This document shows, piece after piece, positions 34,460 to 43,443 of a DNA stretch of 64,000 nt (positions within the stretch are counted from its first letter, which is position 1; each line of letters begins with the position of its first letter). The stretch is from Natronosalvus amylolyticus. Its GTDB lineage: Archaea > Halobacteriota > Halobacteria > Halobacteriales > Natrialbaceae. The notes under the pieces were generated by a model. The model had not been told where the DNA came from, searched no databases, and worked only from the letters and a program-made list of their open reading frames with translations. The stretch is taken from NCBI RefSeq assembly GCF_024298845.1, contig NZ_CP101156.1, positions 682,001 through 746,000 of the forward strand, written 5' to 3'. Position numbers and translations under genes: made by a program.

Positions 34460-36093
34460 CGCCCCCCACCCTCGCTGTTATCGGTACCCTCTCCCGCTCG
34501 TCCCACCGCCTCTTCAGCCGACGGACCGTACTGGTCCTCGAGTGTGCCCCGGTCGAGTTTACCCGCTCCGCTGCGTGGCACGGCCTCGACCACCTGAATC
34601 TCGTGTGGCACCTGGAAATCCGCGAGTGTGTCACGGGCAAACGCCTCGAGCGTCGATGAATTCTCGAGTGAACCGGTCACGATAGCTTTCGGAACGGTTC
34701 CCCAACGGTCGTGTGGGATTCCGACGACGCCAACCGAATCGACCGCTGGATGGTCCTCGAGGGCGGCTTCAATCTCCTCGGGATAGACGTTCTCTCCGCC
34801 GCTGACGAACATATTGTCGGTTCGCCCGGTAATCGTGTAATCTCCGGCGTCGTCCCGTCTGGCCAGGTCACCCGTCGACACCCACTCGCCCGTAAACGTG
34901 CCGTCCTCGGTCTCGAGGTACCCTGCCGCAGTCATCGGGCCACGAACCTCGAGTTCGCCGATTTCGTTTGCCCCGAGCACCGTGACATCGTCGTCGACGA
35001 CCCGTGCCTCGCAGTCGGGGAACGGTCGCCCGACACTCGAGATGGACTTCTCCAGGCCGACCGTTCGCTCGGGGTCGAGGTACAGGTTGTTCGGCCCGCC
35101 TTCGGTGAGGCCGTATCCCTGTGAAAATCGCTGACCACGGTCGCGATAGGCGTCCATGACCGCCTCACTGGTCGGACCACCGCCGCTCATGAACCAGTCG
35201 ACGCTCGAGAAGTCGGTGGCCCCGAAGTCGGGGTGGTCGGCCATCGCTCGAAAGATGGCGGCGACGCCAAAAGCGTGGGTTGCCCCGTACCGCTCGATAG
35301 TGTCGAGTGCGAAACCTGGCTCGAACTCGCGGTGAAGGACCACCTGCCCGCCGACGTACAGCGTCGGGACCGTCAGGAGGTTCCAGCCACCGGTGTGAAA
35401 GAGGGGCAAGAACACGGGCGAAACATCGGTTTTGCCCAACCCCCAGGCAGCCAGTTCGGTGATGCAGTTCCACTCGAGTTGCCGGTACGGACAGACGACG
35501 ACTTTCGGCACGCCGGTCGTGCCGCCGGTGTGCAGATACAACACCGGTCGGTCCGGATCCCGTGGAACGGTGTCGACGGTACGGGCGTCCAGGTCGACGT
35601 CATCGGCGACACTCTCAGCGGAAGCGTCCGCGACCGACAGGTCGAAGAAACGCTCGAGGGTCCGATAGGTCGTCTTCTCGTCGGCAGTTTCGCCCCCCGT
35701 CGATTCCTCGGTACCGGTTTCGAGCAGTGCCTCGAACTGTGGTTCATACAGTGTGAGGGCCGGGTCGATTCGTTCGTGGAGGGTGCACACCGATTCGGCT
35801 GACAGCCGATACGAGATCGGTGCGACGATAGCGCCACGGTCGACGGCGGCGAAAAACAGGATCAGGAGTTCGACCCGGTTTCGAGCGAGTACCGCGATCA
35901 CATCGCCCTCGCCGACCGCATTGGCTGCGAGCCGACGATTACAGGCTCGAGTCGCTGCGGCGAGGTCGCCGTAGGTGTACTGGTCGTCACTCGCCCGGTC
36001 GCCAGCCGCCTCGGGGCCGGGGGCCATCCCCCGGTCGACGACGGCGACCCGCGAGCCATACTGTGCTGATCGGTCGTGAATTGAAAGTGTCAT
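34456..36093 (-). CDS. Acyl-CoA ligase (ANL superfamily)
   Basis: A 545-residue adenylate-forming enzyme that activates a carboxylic acid with ATP and CoA. The AMP-binding motif is LYLHTGGTTGVPKVVV (about 180-195). A later GYGLTEGGPNNLYLD (about 305-320) and STGDLARRDDAGDYTITGRTDNMFVSGGENVYPEE give the A7-A8 region, with the C-terminal PKAIV and SGAGKLDRG (catalytic Lys). I choose the ATG at 36093; the alternative TTG lies four codons upstream. It follows livM by 36 bases and overlaps the KAS III-like gene by four bases. Its substrate could be an aromatic, branched or medium-chain acid imported by the adjacent transporter. Confidence 0.88.
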   Translation of the reverse strand: MTLSIHDRSAQYGSRVAVVDRGMAPGPEAAGDRASDDQYTYGDLAAATRACNRRLAANAVGEGDVIAVLARNRVELLILFFAAVDRGAIVAPISYRLSAESVCTLHERIDPALTLYEPQFEALLETGTEESTGGETADEKTTYRTLERFFDLSVADASAESVADDVDLDARTVDTVPRDPDRPVLYLHTGGTTGVPKVVVCPYRQLEWNCITELAAWGLGKTDVSPVFLPLFHTGGWNLLTVPTLYVGGQVVLHREFEPGFALDTIERYGATHAFGVAAIFRAMADHPDFGATDFSSVDWFMSGGGPTSEAVMDAYRDRGQRFSQGYGLTEGGPNNLYLDPERTVGLEKSISSVGRPFPDCEARVVDDDVTVLGANEIGELEVRGPMTAAGYLETEDGTFTGEWVSTGDLARRDDAGDYTITGRTDNMFVSGGENVYPEEIEAALEDHPAVDSVGVVGIPHDRWGTVPKAIVTGSLENSSTLEAFARDTLADFQVPHEIQVVEAVPRSGAGKLDRGTLEDQYGPSAEEAVGRAGEGTDNSEGGGR

Positions 36094-36129
36094 GAACTCA
36101 GTCAAATCGCAGCCCTGCCCCGATCCGAG

Positions 36130-37485
36130 CTAGCGCCGATACCGCTCGAGGTGGGCAGGGAGACATTTCGCAACGGTGCCGCCGAGTCGATCACGGACCG
36201 ACCCGAGCAAGCCGTTGGGGACGAACAGCACGAACAACACGAACACGATACCGAGATACAACGGCGCGCGTCCGTCGATGAGCGTATTGATCAACTCGAG
36301 GAACGTCAACCCTGCAACATCCACACTCAACAGGCCCTCCGGGAGGGTTTCGCGGAGGTACGGGGCGAGACCGCCCTGTTGTGAAGAGAGGATGTCCTCG
36401 AGCCACTCGAAGAGGAACGAGCCGAATAGCGGCCCAGCCAGCGTTCCGATACCACCGATGATGGTCACGATCAGCGCGTCGGCAGTCACGAGGAAGTAGA
36501 ACGTGCTGTCCGGTGACGCGCTGCCGGTGTAGGCGGCGAACAACGCACCGGCGATGGCAGCGAAGAAGGCGCTCATGGCGAACGCGCCCATCTTGTACCA
36601 GAACACGTTGTAGCCGACCGCTTCTGCGCGCTCTTCGTTCTCGCGGATGGCGATCATCACGCGGCCGAACGGCGAGTGGATGATTCGCTGCATCGCGAAA
36701 TAACAGATGACGACGATGACCCCGATAGCGTAGTAGGACGTGAGCGTTGCCGAGATGTCGATGCCGGTACCCAGGACGTTGTTGAAGCTGTCACCCGACA
36801 GTCGACCGAGTCCAACCGAGAGCGAGTCGACGAACGGCACGCCGATTTCGGGAGTTGGGCCCGCGTGGTTTGGCCCCTCGAGTGGGTTCGAACCGACGTA
36901 TCCCCAGTTTCGGATCAGTTCGTAAAGCACCTGTGCGAACCCGAGGGTCAACATGGCGAAGTAGACGCCCGTCAGCCGGAACGAAACGGCGCCGATGGCG
37001 AGGGCGGCGATAATCGCGATAACGCCGCCAAGTACCATCGTCAGCATGAACGGTGTACCGCCCGGCACTCCCGGAATTTGGCCATTAGCGGCCAGTACGA
37101 TGGTGTAAGCACCGATGCCGTAGAAGGCCGCATGGCCGAACGACAGGTAGCCGGTGTAGCCGCTGATGAAGTCGAAGCTCATCGCAAACAAGCCCAGGAA
37201 CAACATCCCGATGAGGAACGTCGTCGCCGGCAAGAAGGCGTTGAAGAACGCGCCGGGATCGACGGTCCCAACACCGATATCGAGTGCCGGAAGTCCAGTC
37301 AAGACGCTGTAGAGAGGTGGATAGACGATGAAGAAGCCGATGACGAGCACGTGAGCGAGATGATCGTGCACGTAGCCTCGAGCCCAGTGTGTCGACTCGG
37401 CTTCGTCGGCGTCAGTGGCGTCGCTCGCGGCGGGCTTCTCGTCCGTTGCCTGCGCCAGATCGCTATCAGGGGAGCTAATGGCCAC
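36130..37485 (-). CDS. livM: Branched-chain-type ABC transporter permease (LivM-like)
   Basis: A 451-residue inner permease with about ten hydrophobic helices. It includes the LivM family motif YTGYLSFGHAAFYGIGAYT (about 115-133), SFRLTGVYFAMLTLGFAQ and RIIHSPFGRVMIAIRENEERAEAVGYN (EAA-like loop near 275-295), and the final GGIGTLAGPLFGS. A ~45-residue acidic N-terminal extension precedes the first helix. It overlaps livH by 11 bases. With LivH it forms the membrane channel of a high-affinity importer; specificity comes from the binding protein encoded upstream. Confidence 0.9.
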   Translation of the reverse strand: MAISSPDSDLAQATDEKPAASDATDADEAESTHWARGYVHDHLAHVLVIGFFIVYPPLYSVLTGLPALDIGVGTVDPGAFFNAFLPATTFLIGMLFLGLFAMSFDFISGYTGYLSFGHAAFYGIGAYTIVLAANGQIPGVPGGTPFMLTMVLGGVIAIIAALAIGAVSFRLTGVYFAMLTLGFAQVLYELIRNWGYVGSNPLEGPNHAGPTPEIGVPFVDSLSVGLGRLSGDSFNNVLGTGIDISATLTSYYAIGVIVVICYFAMQRIIHSPFGRVMIAIRENEERAEAVGYNVFWYKMGAFAMSAFFAAIAGALFAAYTGSASPDSTFYFLVTADALIVTIIGGIGTLAGPLFGSFLFEWLEDILSSQQGGLAPYLRETLPEGLLSVDVAGLTFLELINTLIDGRAPLYLGIVFVLFVLFVPNGLLGSVRDRLGGTVAKCLPAHLERYRR

Positions 37486-38539
37486 CCACCTCCTCGACGC
37501 CGTAAAGGCCCTGTGGGCGCACGATCAGTGCGATCACGAGCAACAGGAAGATGGTGACCTCCGGGAGTCCCGAGAAGTCGATGATGCCTCGAGCGAACAC
37601 CCAGGTGGTAAACGAGTCGGCCATTCCGACGATGATCGCCGCCACGAGTGTGCCTTTGAACGAGCCGAGGCCACCGATCACGACGACGACGAACGCGTAC
37701 AACAAGACGTCGAGGTTGAGCATCACACTGGGTCCCTCCGTGGGATCCCACATGAGGAAGACGCCCCCGACTGCAGCTAATCCGATTCCGAGGCCGAAGA
37801 CGACGGTGAACGCCTTCCGAACGTCGATCCCGAGGGCTTCGACCATCTCCGGATCCTCGCTGCCCGCTCGGATGTACAGGCCGTAGAGCGTTTTCGTGAG
37901 GAACGCCCAGACGATAGCCGCCAGTATCGCACCGGCGACGATGGCGAACAGATAGAAGCCCCTGATTCGGGCACCGAAGAGGTTCAGCAGAATCTCCGAT
38001 GGCGTCCCGAGGACCGTCGGAATGGTCGCCTGCGCAGCAGCCCACGTGGGCTCCGGCTGGATACCACGGGCAGATGCGATTATCCGCGCGAGTTCCTCGA
38101 GGATCAAGCCGACACCGAAAGTCAGCAGAATCTGGTACATCGGCGTGCGGTCGTAGATTGGTCGAACCAGACCGATCTCGAGGGCAGCGCCGACGGCAGT
38201 CAATAGGGCGAAGATGACGGCGACGACCACGACGAAAAACGCGATTCGTGTAAACGTTCCCGACCCGGACGAGAGGCCGACTACCATCAGGATGCCACCG
38301 AGATACGCGCCGACCATCGCGAACGCGCCGTGGGCGAAGTTGAGGATGCCCATCAGCCCGAAGACGAGGGTCAATCCGATGGCGATAATGAAGTAGATGG
38401 CCGCCTTGCCGAGTCCTTCGATAAAGATACGAGCCAACGTATCGGGTCGGAAGAAACTGCGAACCCCGTCAGTAAACAGGGGTGTGAGTGTATCGCTTGC
38501 GAACAGTACCTCGAGCGCTGGGGTAAGTGACCCAATCAT
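37475..38539 (-). CDS. livH: Branched-chain-type ABC transporter permease (LivH-like)
   Basis: A 354-residue permease with about eight helices. The LivH features GLTLVFGLMGILNFAHGAF (about 55-75), DPEMVEALGIDVRKAFTVVFGLG (EAA-like region, about 231-255) and a FVVVVIGGLGSFKGTLVAA segment near 285-305 are present. A 40-residue amphipathic N-terminus precedes helix 1, longer than in bacterial LivH. Its ATG at 38539 overlaps the livF stop by four bases (ATGA). It pairs with LivM in the membrane. Confidence 0.92.
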   Translation of the reverse strand: MIGSLTPALEVLFASDTLTPLFTDGVRSFFRPDTLARIFIEGLGKAAIYFIIAIGLTLVFGLMGILNFAHGAFAMVGAYLGGILMVVGLSSGSGTFTRIAFFVVVVAVIFALLTAVGAALEIGLVRPIYDRTPMYQILLTFGVGLILEELARIIASARGIQPEPTWAAAQATIPTVLGTPSEILLNLFGARIRGFYLFAIVAGAILAAIVWAFLTKTLYGLYIRAGSEDPEMVEALGIDVRKAFTVVFGLGIGLAAVGGVFLMWDPTEGPSVMLNLDVLLYAFVVVVIGGLGSFKGTLVAAIIVGMADSFTTWVFARGIIDFSGLPEVTIFLLLVIALIVRPQGLYGVEEVGGH

Positions 38540-39234
38540 GCAGAGAGATACCTCCGAATGCGTTCGTCATCAGCGGTAACGCCTTCCGTCGAGCCAGACT
38601 CGACGACCGTGCCGTGATCGAGCAGATAGAACCGGTCCGCGAGGTCCATCGCGAGCGGGAAGTTCTGTTCGACCAGGACCATCGTCGTCTCGGTCGAGGC
38701 TTCACGGAGTACCTCTACGACCTGTTCGACGATCAGTGGAGCCAGCCCCTCACTCGGTTCGTCGACGAGCAATAGATCGTTGTCACCGACCATACCGCGA
38801 GCGATGGCGAGCATCTGCTGTTGGCCGCCGCTCAAATTTCGCGCTTCTTTCTCCCGAAATCGCTCGAGGTCCGGAAACAGTTCGAACATCTCGTCTCGAA
38901 GGCGTTCGAAGTCATCCTCCGGCGGCACCGCGACGCGGATGTTCTCCTCGACGGTGAGATAGCCGAACATTCGTCGTTCTTCGGGAACCCAGCCGATTCC
39001 GTTCGTAGCCACTTCGTGTGTCGGCCGTCCAGTCACGTCGACACCATCGTATCGAACGATCCCCTCTCGAGGCGGCGTCAACTGCATGATCGTTCGAAGG
39101 GTCGTCGTCTTCCCGACGCCATTGCGGCCGATGAGCGCGACGACTTCGTTCTCCTCGACGTGAAGGTCGACACCCTGTAAGATGTGGCTCTCGCCGTAGT
39201 AGGTGTGAACGCCCTCGAGTTCGAGCAACGCCAT
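38536..39234 (-). CDS. livF: Branched-chain-type ABC transporter ATP-binding protein (LivF-like)
   Basis: A 232-residue ABC ATPase with Walker A GRNGVGKTT (about 35-43), signature LSGGQQQMLAIARGM (about 136-150), Walker B LLLVDEPSEGLAPL and the switch His region beyond. The ATG at 39234 overlaps the livG stop codon by one base (TGATG); the TTG one codon before it is not needed. It energises the permease pair with LivG. The GVDLHVEENEVVALIG stretch is typical of LivF. Confidence 0.92.
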   Translation of the reverse strand: MALLELEGVHTYYGESHILQGVDLHVEENEVVALIGRNGVGKTTTLRTIMQLTPPREGIVRYDGVDVTGRPTHEVATNGIGWVPEERRMFGYLTVEENIRVAVPPEDDFERLRDEMFELFPDLERFREKEARNLSGGQQQMLAIARGMVGDNDLLLVDEPSEGLAPLIVEQVVEVLREASTETTMVLVEQNFPLAMDLADRFYLLDHGTVVESGSTEGVTADDERIRRYLSA

Positions 39235-40094
39235 CAAGCACTCACCCCGGTTGCGGCGTCGTCACCGTCGGTGGTCTCTTCGGTACCATCGTAGCCGCCG
39301 AGATACGCACGCTGGACGGCTTCGCTATTTCTGACGGTTTCGGGGTCGCCATCGGCGATCAACTCGCCGCGGTTCAACACGGCGATCCGGTCACTGATCC
39401 CCATCACCACATCCATGTTGTGTTCGATCAACATCACGGCGTGATCGGCCGCGACGTCTTCGATGATGTCGGTGACCTGTCCGACGTCCTCGCTCGAGAC
39501 GCCGGCCGTCGGTTCGTCGAGCAAAAGCACGTCCGGATTGCCTGCAAGCGCAATACCGATCTCGAGGTTGCGTTTTTCGCCGTGACTGAGGTTCTGTGCG
39601 GTTCGGTCGGCGTACTCGGTCAGGCCGATTCGGTCGAGAATCGCTTCCGCCTCTGTGTAGTGATCATCGAACGCGTTGACGTTGCGCCAGAACTGCCAGG
39701 AGTCGCTCCCCCGGTGTGCCTGGACCGCTACGCGAACGTTCTCGAGGACGGACACCGTCGGGAAAATGTTGGTGATCTGGTACGAACGGTGGAGTCCCAT
39801 CAGTGCTGTCTCGTGTGGTTGTGCGTCCGTTATATCGATTCGACCGTCCTGTCTCCCATCCCTGACGGTGTCGCCATCCGCGTCCCCAACACCACCATTC
39901 CCGGTCGGCGCAAACTCGATCGAACCCGCCGTCGGCTCGAGTACCCCGGTCAACAGGTTGAAAAACGTCGTCTTCCCCGCACCGTTCGGCCCGATGACCG
40001 AACAGAGTTCGCCCCGCTCGAGGCTGAAGTCGACGCTATCGACGGCGGTCACGCCGCCAAACCGTTTCGTCAAATTCGACGTCCAGAGTACCAT
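39234..40094 (-). CDS. livG: Branched-chain-type ABC transporter ATP-binding protein (LivG-like)
   Basis: A 286-residue ABC ATPase. Walker A GPNGAGKTTFF (about 36-46), signature LSHGEKRNLEIGIAL (about 165-180), Walker B VLLLDEPTAGVSSEDV and the D-loop/switch sequence after it are present. An insert of about 20 residues between Walker A and the signature (acidic, GGVGDADGD) and a short acidic C-terminus are haloarchaeal. The gene starts four bases after the livK-like stop codon. It forms the heterodimeric ATPase with LivF. Confidence 0.92.
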   Translation of the reverse strand: MVLWTSNLTKRFGGVTAVDSVDFSLERGELCSVIGPNGAGKTTFFNLLTGVLEPTAGSIEFAPTGNGGVGDADGDTVRDGRQDGRIDITDAQPHETALMGLHRSYQITNIFPTVSVLENVRVAVQAHRGSDSWQFWRNVNAFDDHYTEAEAILDRIGLTEYADRTAQNLSHGEKRNLEIGIALAGNPDVLLLDEPTAGVSSEDVGQVTDIIEDVAADHAVMLIEHNMDVVMGISDRIAVLNRGELIADGDPETVRNSEAVQRAYLGGYDGTEETTDGDDAATGVSA

Positions 40095-40098
40095 GAGA

Positions 40099-41526
40099 TC
40101 AGTTGAGCGAGCAGCTAGCCTCGTCTGCTGGCACCATGACCTCCTCGGGTTCGAACGTCTCGATGGGTTCGCCGGGCATCACCGACGCGTCCCAGTACTC
40201 GGCAACATCGTCGTCGGTCGGGACAGGCCAGGCGACGGTCATGGCCGACGCAGCCTGGTTGTTGTGTTCCTGGAAGGTGTAGGCGTTCTCGCCTTTCGGC
40301 GTATCGATGACCGTCATCCCCCGCATCGCCTGGGCGATGTCGCCGCCGTCGACCGAACCGGTCTCGTCGATGGCCTGGACGAGCGCCGACCCGCCGACGA
40401 ACGTCCCGGCACTGAACAGGTCCGGCATCAGCCCGTACGTCTCAGTGTGCATGTCGATGAAGGCGTCGTTGATCGAGTTGTCGTACTGGTTCCAGTGATA
40501 GCGGGTCGTGAACGGACCCAGTCCGGCATCCTGGATATCTTCGGCCGTAAAGCCTTCGCCGAGTGTGGCCTCGACGGTCTGGCCGGTGACCTGTGTCGTC
40601 ACCAGTTCGGCAAAGCCACCGAACGCCTGGATCTCGTCGTAGGCCATCGCCGTCGGGAGGAACTCCGGCAACGTGATGAAAGTGAACCCACCGACCACGC
40701 CGTCTGCACCCTGATCGATAGCCTCGTCGAACAGCCCTTCGAACTCGCTGTAACCGGGTTCGACGAACCGTGGGTCCAGGACTTCCACACCCTGTCCTTC
40801 CAGGACTTCGCGGTAATTGTTCGCGACACCCTCACCGAACGCCCCTTCTGCAGCGAAGATGGCGACAGTCGAGACGTCCCCCTGCTCGGCGACGTATCGA
40901 CCACCCGCTCGGGCGTCCATCGCGGTGTGCTCACTAGCACGGAACAGCAACTCGTGACAGTGGTCGGATGACACCGTGATGTCGGCGTCTGCCGCTGGCC
41001 CTGCGATGTAGGGGATCCCGGCATCGTCGAGAATGTTCGCCGAAATGCGGCGCGCCGAATCGGAACTCGAGGCCCCGAACAGGACGTCGACATCCTCGTC
41101 GACAACCAGATCCTCGGCCACCTGCTGGGCCGTATCCGGGGTGAAAACGGTATCCTGGACGATGAACTCGAAGGTCGGCCCGTCGTCCGGGTCGAGCGTA
41201 TACGTCCCGGTTGTCATCTCCTCGATCGGGTCGAGGTCGTACTTGTAGGCGATTCCCGAGTAAAAGCCCATCAGGCTGATCTGTCCGTAGTACTCGAGGT
41301 CGCCTGAAACGGGTTGCATCGCCCCGATTCTGATCGTCTCATCAGCAACGTCCTCGCTCCCGTCGCCCCCGTTTCCGGTGCCATCATCGCCGTTCCCATC
41401 GTCAGCACCGTTCCCACTGTCGTCGCCGTTCTCGTCTGCGATACACCCTGCCAGTCCAGCCGTCCCGAGCGCTGCCAGTGTTCCCGTCCGTCGGAGCACC
41501 GTACGCCGGTTGGTATCTCGTGGCAT
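40099..41526 (-). CDS. livK: ABC transporter substrate-binding lipoprotein (LivK-like)
   Basis: A 475-residue extracellular binding protein. It begins with a twin-arginine-like lipoprotein signal: RRTVLRRTGTLAALGTAGLAGC (residues 7-28) with the lipobox Cys, followed by a ~30-residue Asp/Gly-rich spacer and the type I periplasmic-binding fold (IRIGAMQPVSGDLEYYGQ). Two Rossmann-like lobes follow. Binding proteins of this branch can take branched amino acids, amides, urea or aromatic acids; the ligand cannot be told here. It is the first gene of the operon that ends with the KAS III-like gene. A TATA-like TTTAGG at about 41552-41558 is near the start. Confidence 0.88.
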   Translation of the reverse strand: MPRDTNRRTVLRRTGTLAALGTAGLAGCIADENGDDSGNGADDGNGDDGTGNGGDGSEDVADETIRIGAMQPVSGDLEYYGQISLMGFYSGIAYKYDLDPIEEMTTGTYTLDPDDGPTFEFIVQDTVFTPDTAQQVAEDLVVDEDVDVLFGASSSDSARRISANILDDAGIPYIAGPAADADITVSSDHCHELLFRASEHTAMDARAGGRYVAEQGDVSTVAIFAAEGAFGEGVANNYREVLEGQGVEVLDPRFVEPGYSEFEGLFDEAIDQGADGVVGGFTFITLPEFLPTAMAYDEIQAFGGFAELVTTQVTGQTVEATLGEGFTAEDIQDAGLGPFTTRYHWNQYDNSINDAFIDMHTETYGLMPDLFSAGTFVGGSALVQAIDETGSVDGGDIAQAMRGMTVIDTPKGENAYTFQEHNNQAASAMTVAWPVPTDDDVAEYWDASVMPGEPIETFEPEEVMVPADEASCSLN

Positions 41527-41550
41527 ACTAATTCTCTAGATGGACTAGGG

Positions 41551-41559
41551 GTCCTAAAC
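41551..41559 (-). promoter_or_regulatory. TATA-like element of the liv operon
   Basis: On the minus strand GTTTAGGAC is centred about 29 bases before the ATG of the binding-protein gene (41526). Confidence 0.35.
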
Positions 41560-41787
41560 GCCGAAGGTTGGTATACAAACCTCGAGGGTTGGGTGACTAC
41601 CGTTGGGGAGGACACAGCAGGTGGTTTCGCTCGACGAATTCGGTTACTATCCTCCATTCGTGTCCACCATACCGCTCGAGAGACGGCCTGAACCCACTTA
41701 CAGAGATGCTACTATAGGAAAAACACCGACTTCAGTTCTGGGGAAAATCACGAGTGGTGGTCTGGCAAGGCCACAGAATCGTAACCC

Positions 41788-41801
41788 TCATATACTATAT
41801 T
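41788..41801 (+). promoter_or_regulatory. TATA-like element of the HAD hydrolase gene
   Basis: CTCATATACTATAT at about 41788-41800 lies about 23-28 bases before the GTG at 41817, so translation probably starts at the 5' end of the mRNA. Confidence 0.5.
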
Positions 41802-41816
41802 TACAATTGACAGAAG

Positions 41817-42479
41817 GTGACAGAATACGATATCGCGCTCTTCGACAGTGATGGCGTTCTGGTCGACCCACCTGCTTACGAGACCCAGGTCGAAGCCACA
41901 GTGAAAGCCTTCGAAGCAGTGGGCGTTACAACAGTGGACCAGCGACATATTGACGACATCGTGAACGGCACTACTGTTGGCCGGCTCCAGGAAATCTGTA
42001 GCGTATACGATATCGATCCAGAGACGTTCTGGGAAGCTCGAGAACGTCACGACGAACTATCCCAGTTCGAGAAATTCGAAGCCGGTTCTCGGGATCTATA
42101 TGACGACGTAGCGGCTATCACAGCCCTTCCGCATCCCTGTGGAGTCGTTAGCAACAATCACCACAGTACAATCGCCTACGTTCTGGAGCATTTCGAGCTA
42201 GCTCCGCTGTTCGAGGTCTATTATGGACGGGAAAAAACGATCGAAAGTCTCGACCTGAAAAAGCCGAACACGCATTACCTCGAGAAAGCCCTCGCGGACC
42301 TCGAGGGAGAATCTGCACTGTACATTGGTGATAGCGAGAGCGATGTGATCGCGGCCCACCGCGCAGGGATGGATTCGGTTTTCGTCAGAAGACCCCATAG
42401 CACAGACGTGGCACTCTCAGCGACACCGACCTACGAGGTAGAGAGTCTCCATGCCATCACGGACATCGTGAATAGCTGA
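41817..42479 (+). CDS. HAD-superfamily hydrolase
   Basis: A 220-residue haloacid dehalogenase-type phosphatase. Motif I is FDSDGVL (residues 8-14), with nucleophile Asp9 and general acid Asp11. Motif II is VVSNNHHST (about 109-117), motif III Lys is in LKKPNTHYL (about 148-156), and motif IV is IGDSESD (about 170-176). The cap between motifs I and II is helical (C1 type), as in phosphoglycolate phosphatase-like enzymes. It starts with GTG 41817, a leaderless position after a TATA-like box. The substrate is unknown. Confidence 0.87.
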   Translation: MTEYDIALFDSDGVLVDPPAYETQVEATVKAFEAVGVTTVDQRHIDDIVNGTTVGRLQEICSVYDIDPETFWEARERHDELSQFEKFEAGSRDLYDDVAAITALPHPCGVVSNNHHSTIAYVLEHFELAPLFEVYYGREKTIESLDLKKPNTHYLEKALADLEGESALYIGDSESDVIAAHRAGMDSVFVRRPHSTDVALSATPTYEVESLHAITDIVNS

Positions 42480-42480
42480 C

Positions 42481-43212
42481 TCAGAGTTTGAGTGCCATCA
42501 TCACTTCGTCGACGTACTCGCCGTTGAGTTTGTAGTGATCCGCCCGGACCGCTTCGATCTCCCAGCCGTGGGTCTCGAGGAAGTCGATTGCCTCTTCGTT
42601 CGTGGAGGGAACGCTGTTGTAGACCTTTTCGTATCCGTTCGAACCGGACCACTCGAGGCCACGCGAGAGCAGGTGCGAGCCGATGCCGTGTTCTCGGTAC
42701 TCCTCGATGACGCCGACGGTCAACTGCGCGGTGTGACTGAGTTTGTCCAGTTCCTGCCCGTGGATGTGGACCCAGCCGACGACTTCGTCGTTGACCGTCG
42801 CGACGAAGAACATCCGGGCCTCGAGTTCGTTGTACCGCAACAGTGCGTCCTGATGGTCGACCTCGTCGGCGACGGACTCGGCGACGATGTAGGTCTTCTC
42901 CTCGGCGACCTGTCGAATCGCGCCGACGATACCCGCCAGATCTTCCTGTCTGGCCGGCCGAATGTGGAACTCGAGGTCGTCGCTTTGGTACTCTTCCTCA
43001 GCACCCGCATCGATCGTTACCCGGAGCGTTCCGTCCCGGTCGTCGAGACGGCCGTCCCGTTTGAGGATGGCGACGTGGTGTCTGAATCCACCGGGGTCGA
43101 TCTGTAATCTGCGTCTGACTTCGTCCGGATCGACTGCCCCGTGGCGCTCGACGTGTTCGTAAATGCGTTTGCGGTCCTCGTGCCCAAACTCGATTTCCTC
43201 GGCGAATGCCAT
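42481..43212 (-). CDS. GNAT-family acetyltransferase with N-terminal winged-helix domain
   Basis: A 243-residue protein. The first ~70 residues look like a winged-helix DNA-binding domain (RKRIYEHVERHGAVDPDEVRRRLQIDPGGFRHHVAILKRDGRL). From about 78 to 233 is a GNAT fold with the acetyl-CoA signature VIEEYREHGIGSHLLSRGLEWSGSNGYEK. A fusion of a DNA-binding domain and an acetyltransferase points to acetylation of chromatin-associated or ribosomal proteins or a self-regulating enzyme; the role is inference. It is convergent with the HAD gene, with a one-base gap between stops. Confidence 0.85.
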   Translation of the reverse strand: MAFAEEIEFGHEDRKRIYEHVERHGAVDPDEVRRRLQIDPGGFRHHVAILKRDGRLDDRDGTLRVTIDAGAEEEYQSDDLEFHIRPARQEDLAGIVGAIRQVAEEKTYIVAESVADEVDHQDALLRYNELEARMFFVATVNDEVVGWVHIHGQELDKLSHTAQLTVGVIEEYREHGIGSHLLSRGLEWSGSNGYEKVYNSVPSTNEEAIDFLETHGWEIEAVRADHYKLNGEYVDEVMMALKL

Positions 43213-43443
43213 GCCATGCTATCTCTCACCAAAGTACTTAATGATTGTTCAGGCACCAGGTCTTCGAACAGCGACTCGAGGAGAATGCCGACGAATAGCG
43301 ACTCGAGTGTAGCCTCCCGTTATAACAGACCAATCAGTACAGGCTTGGGCCTTTGCCTCGAGCGACGAAGCCACACAGATACCGAACGCGCCCTTCGACG
43401 GATTGATAATGCCGTCATCGAATCCAGAAACGTACACTCCGAT

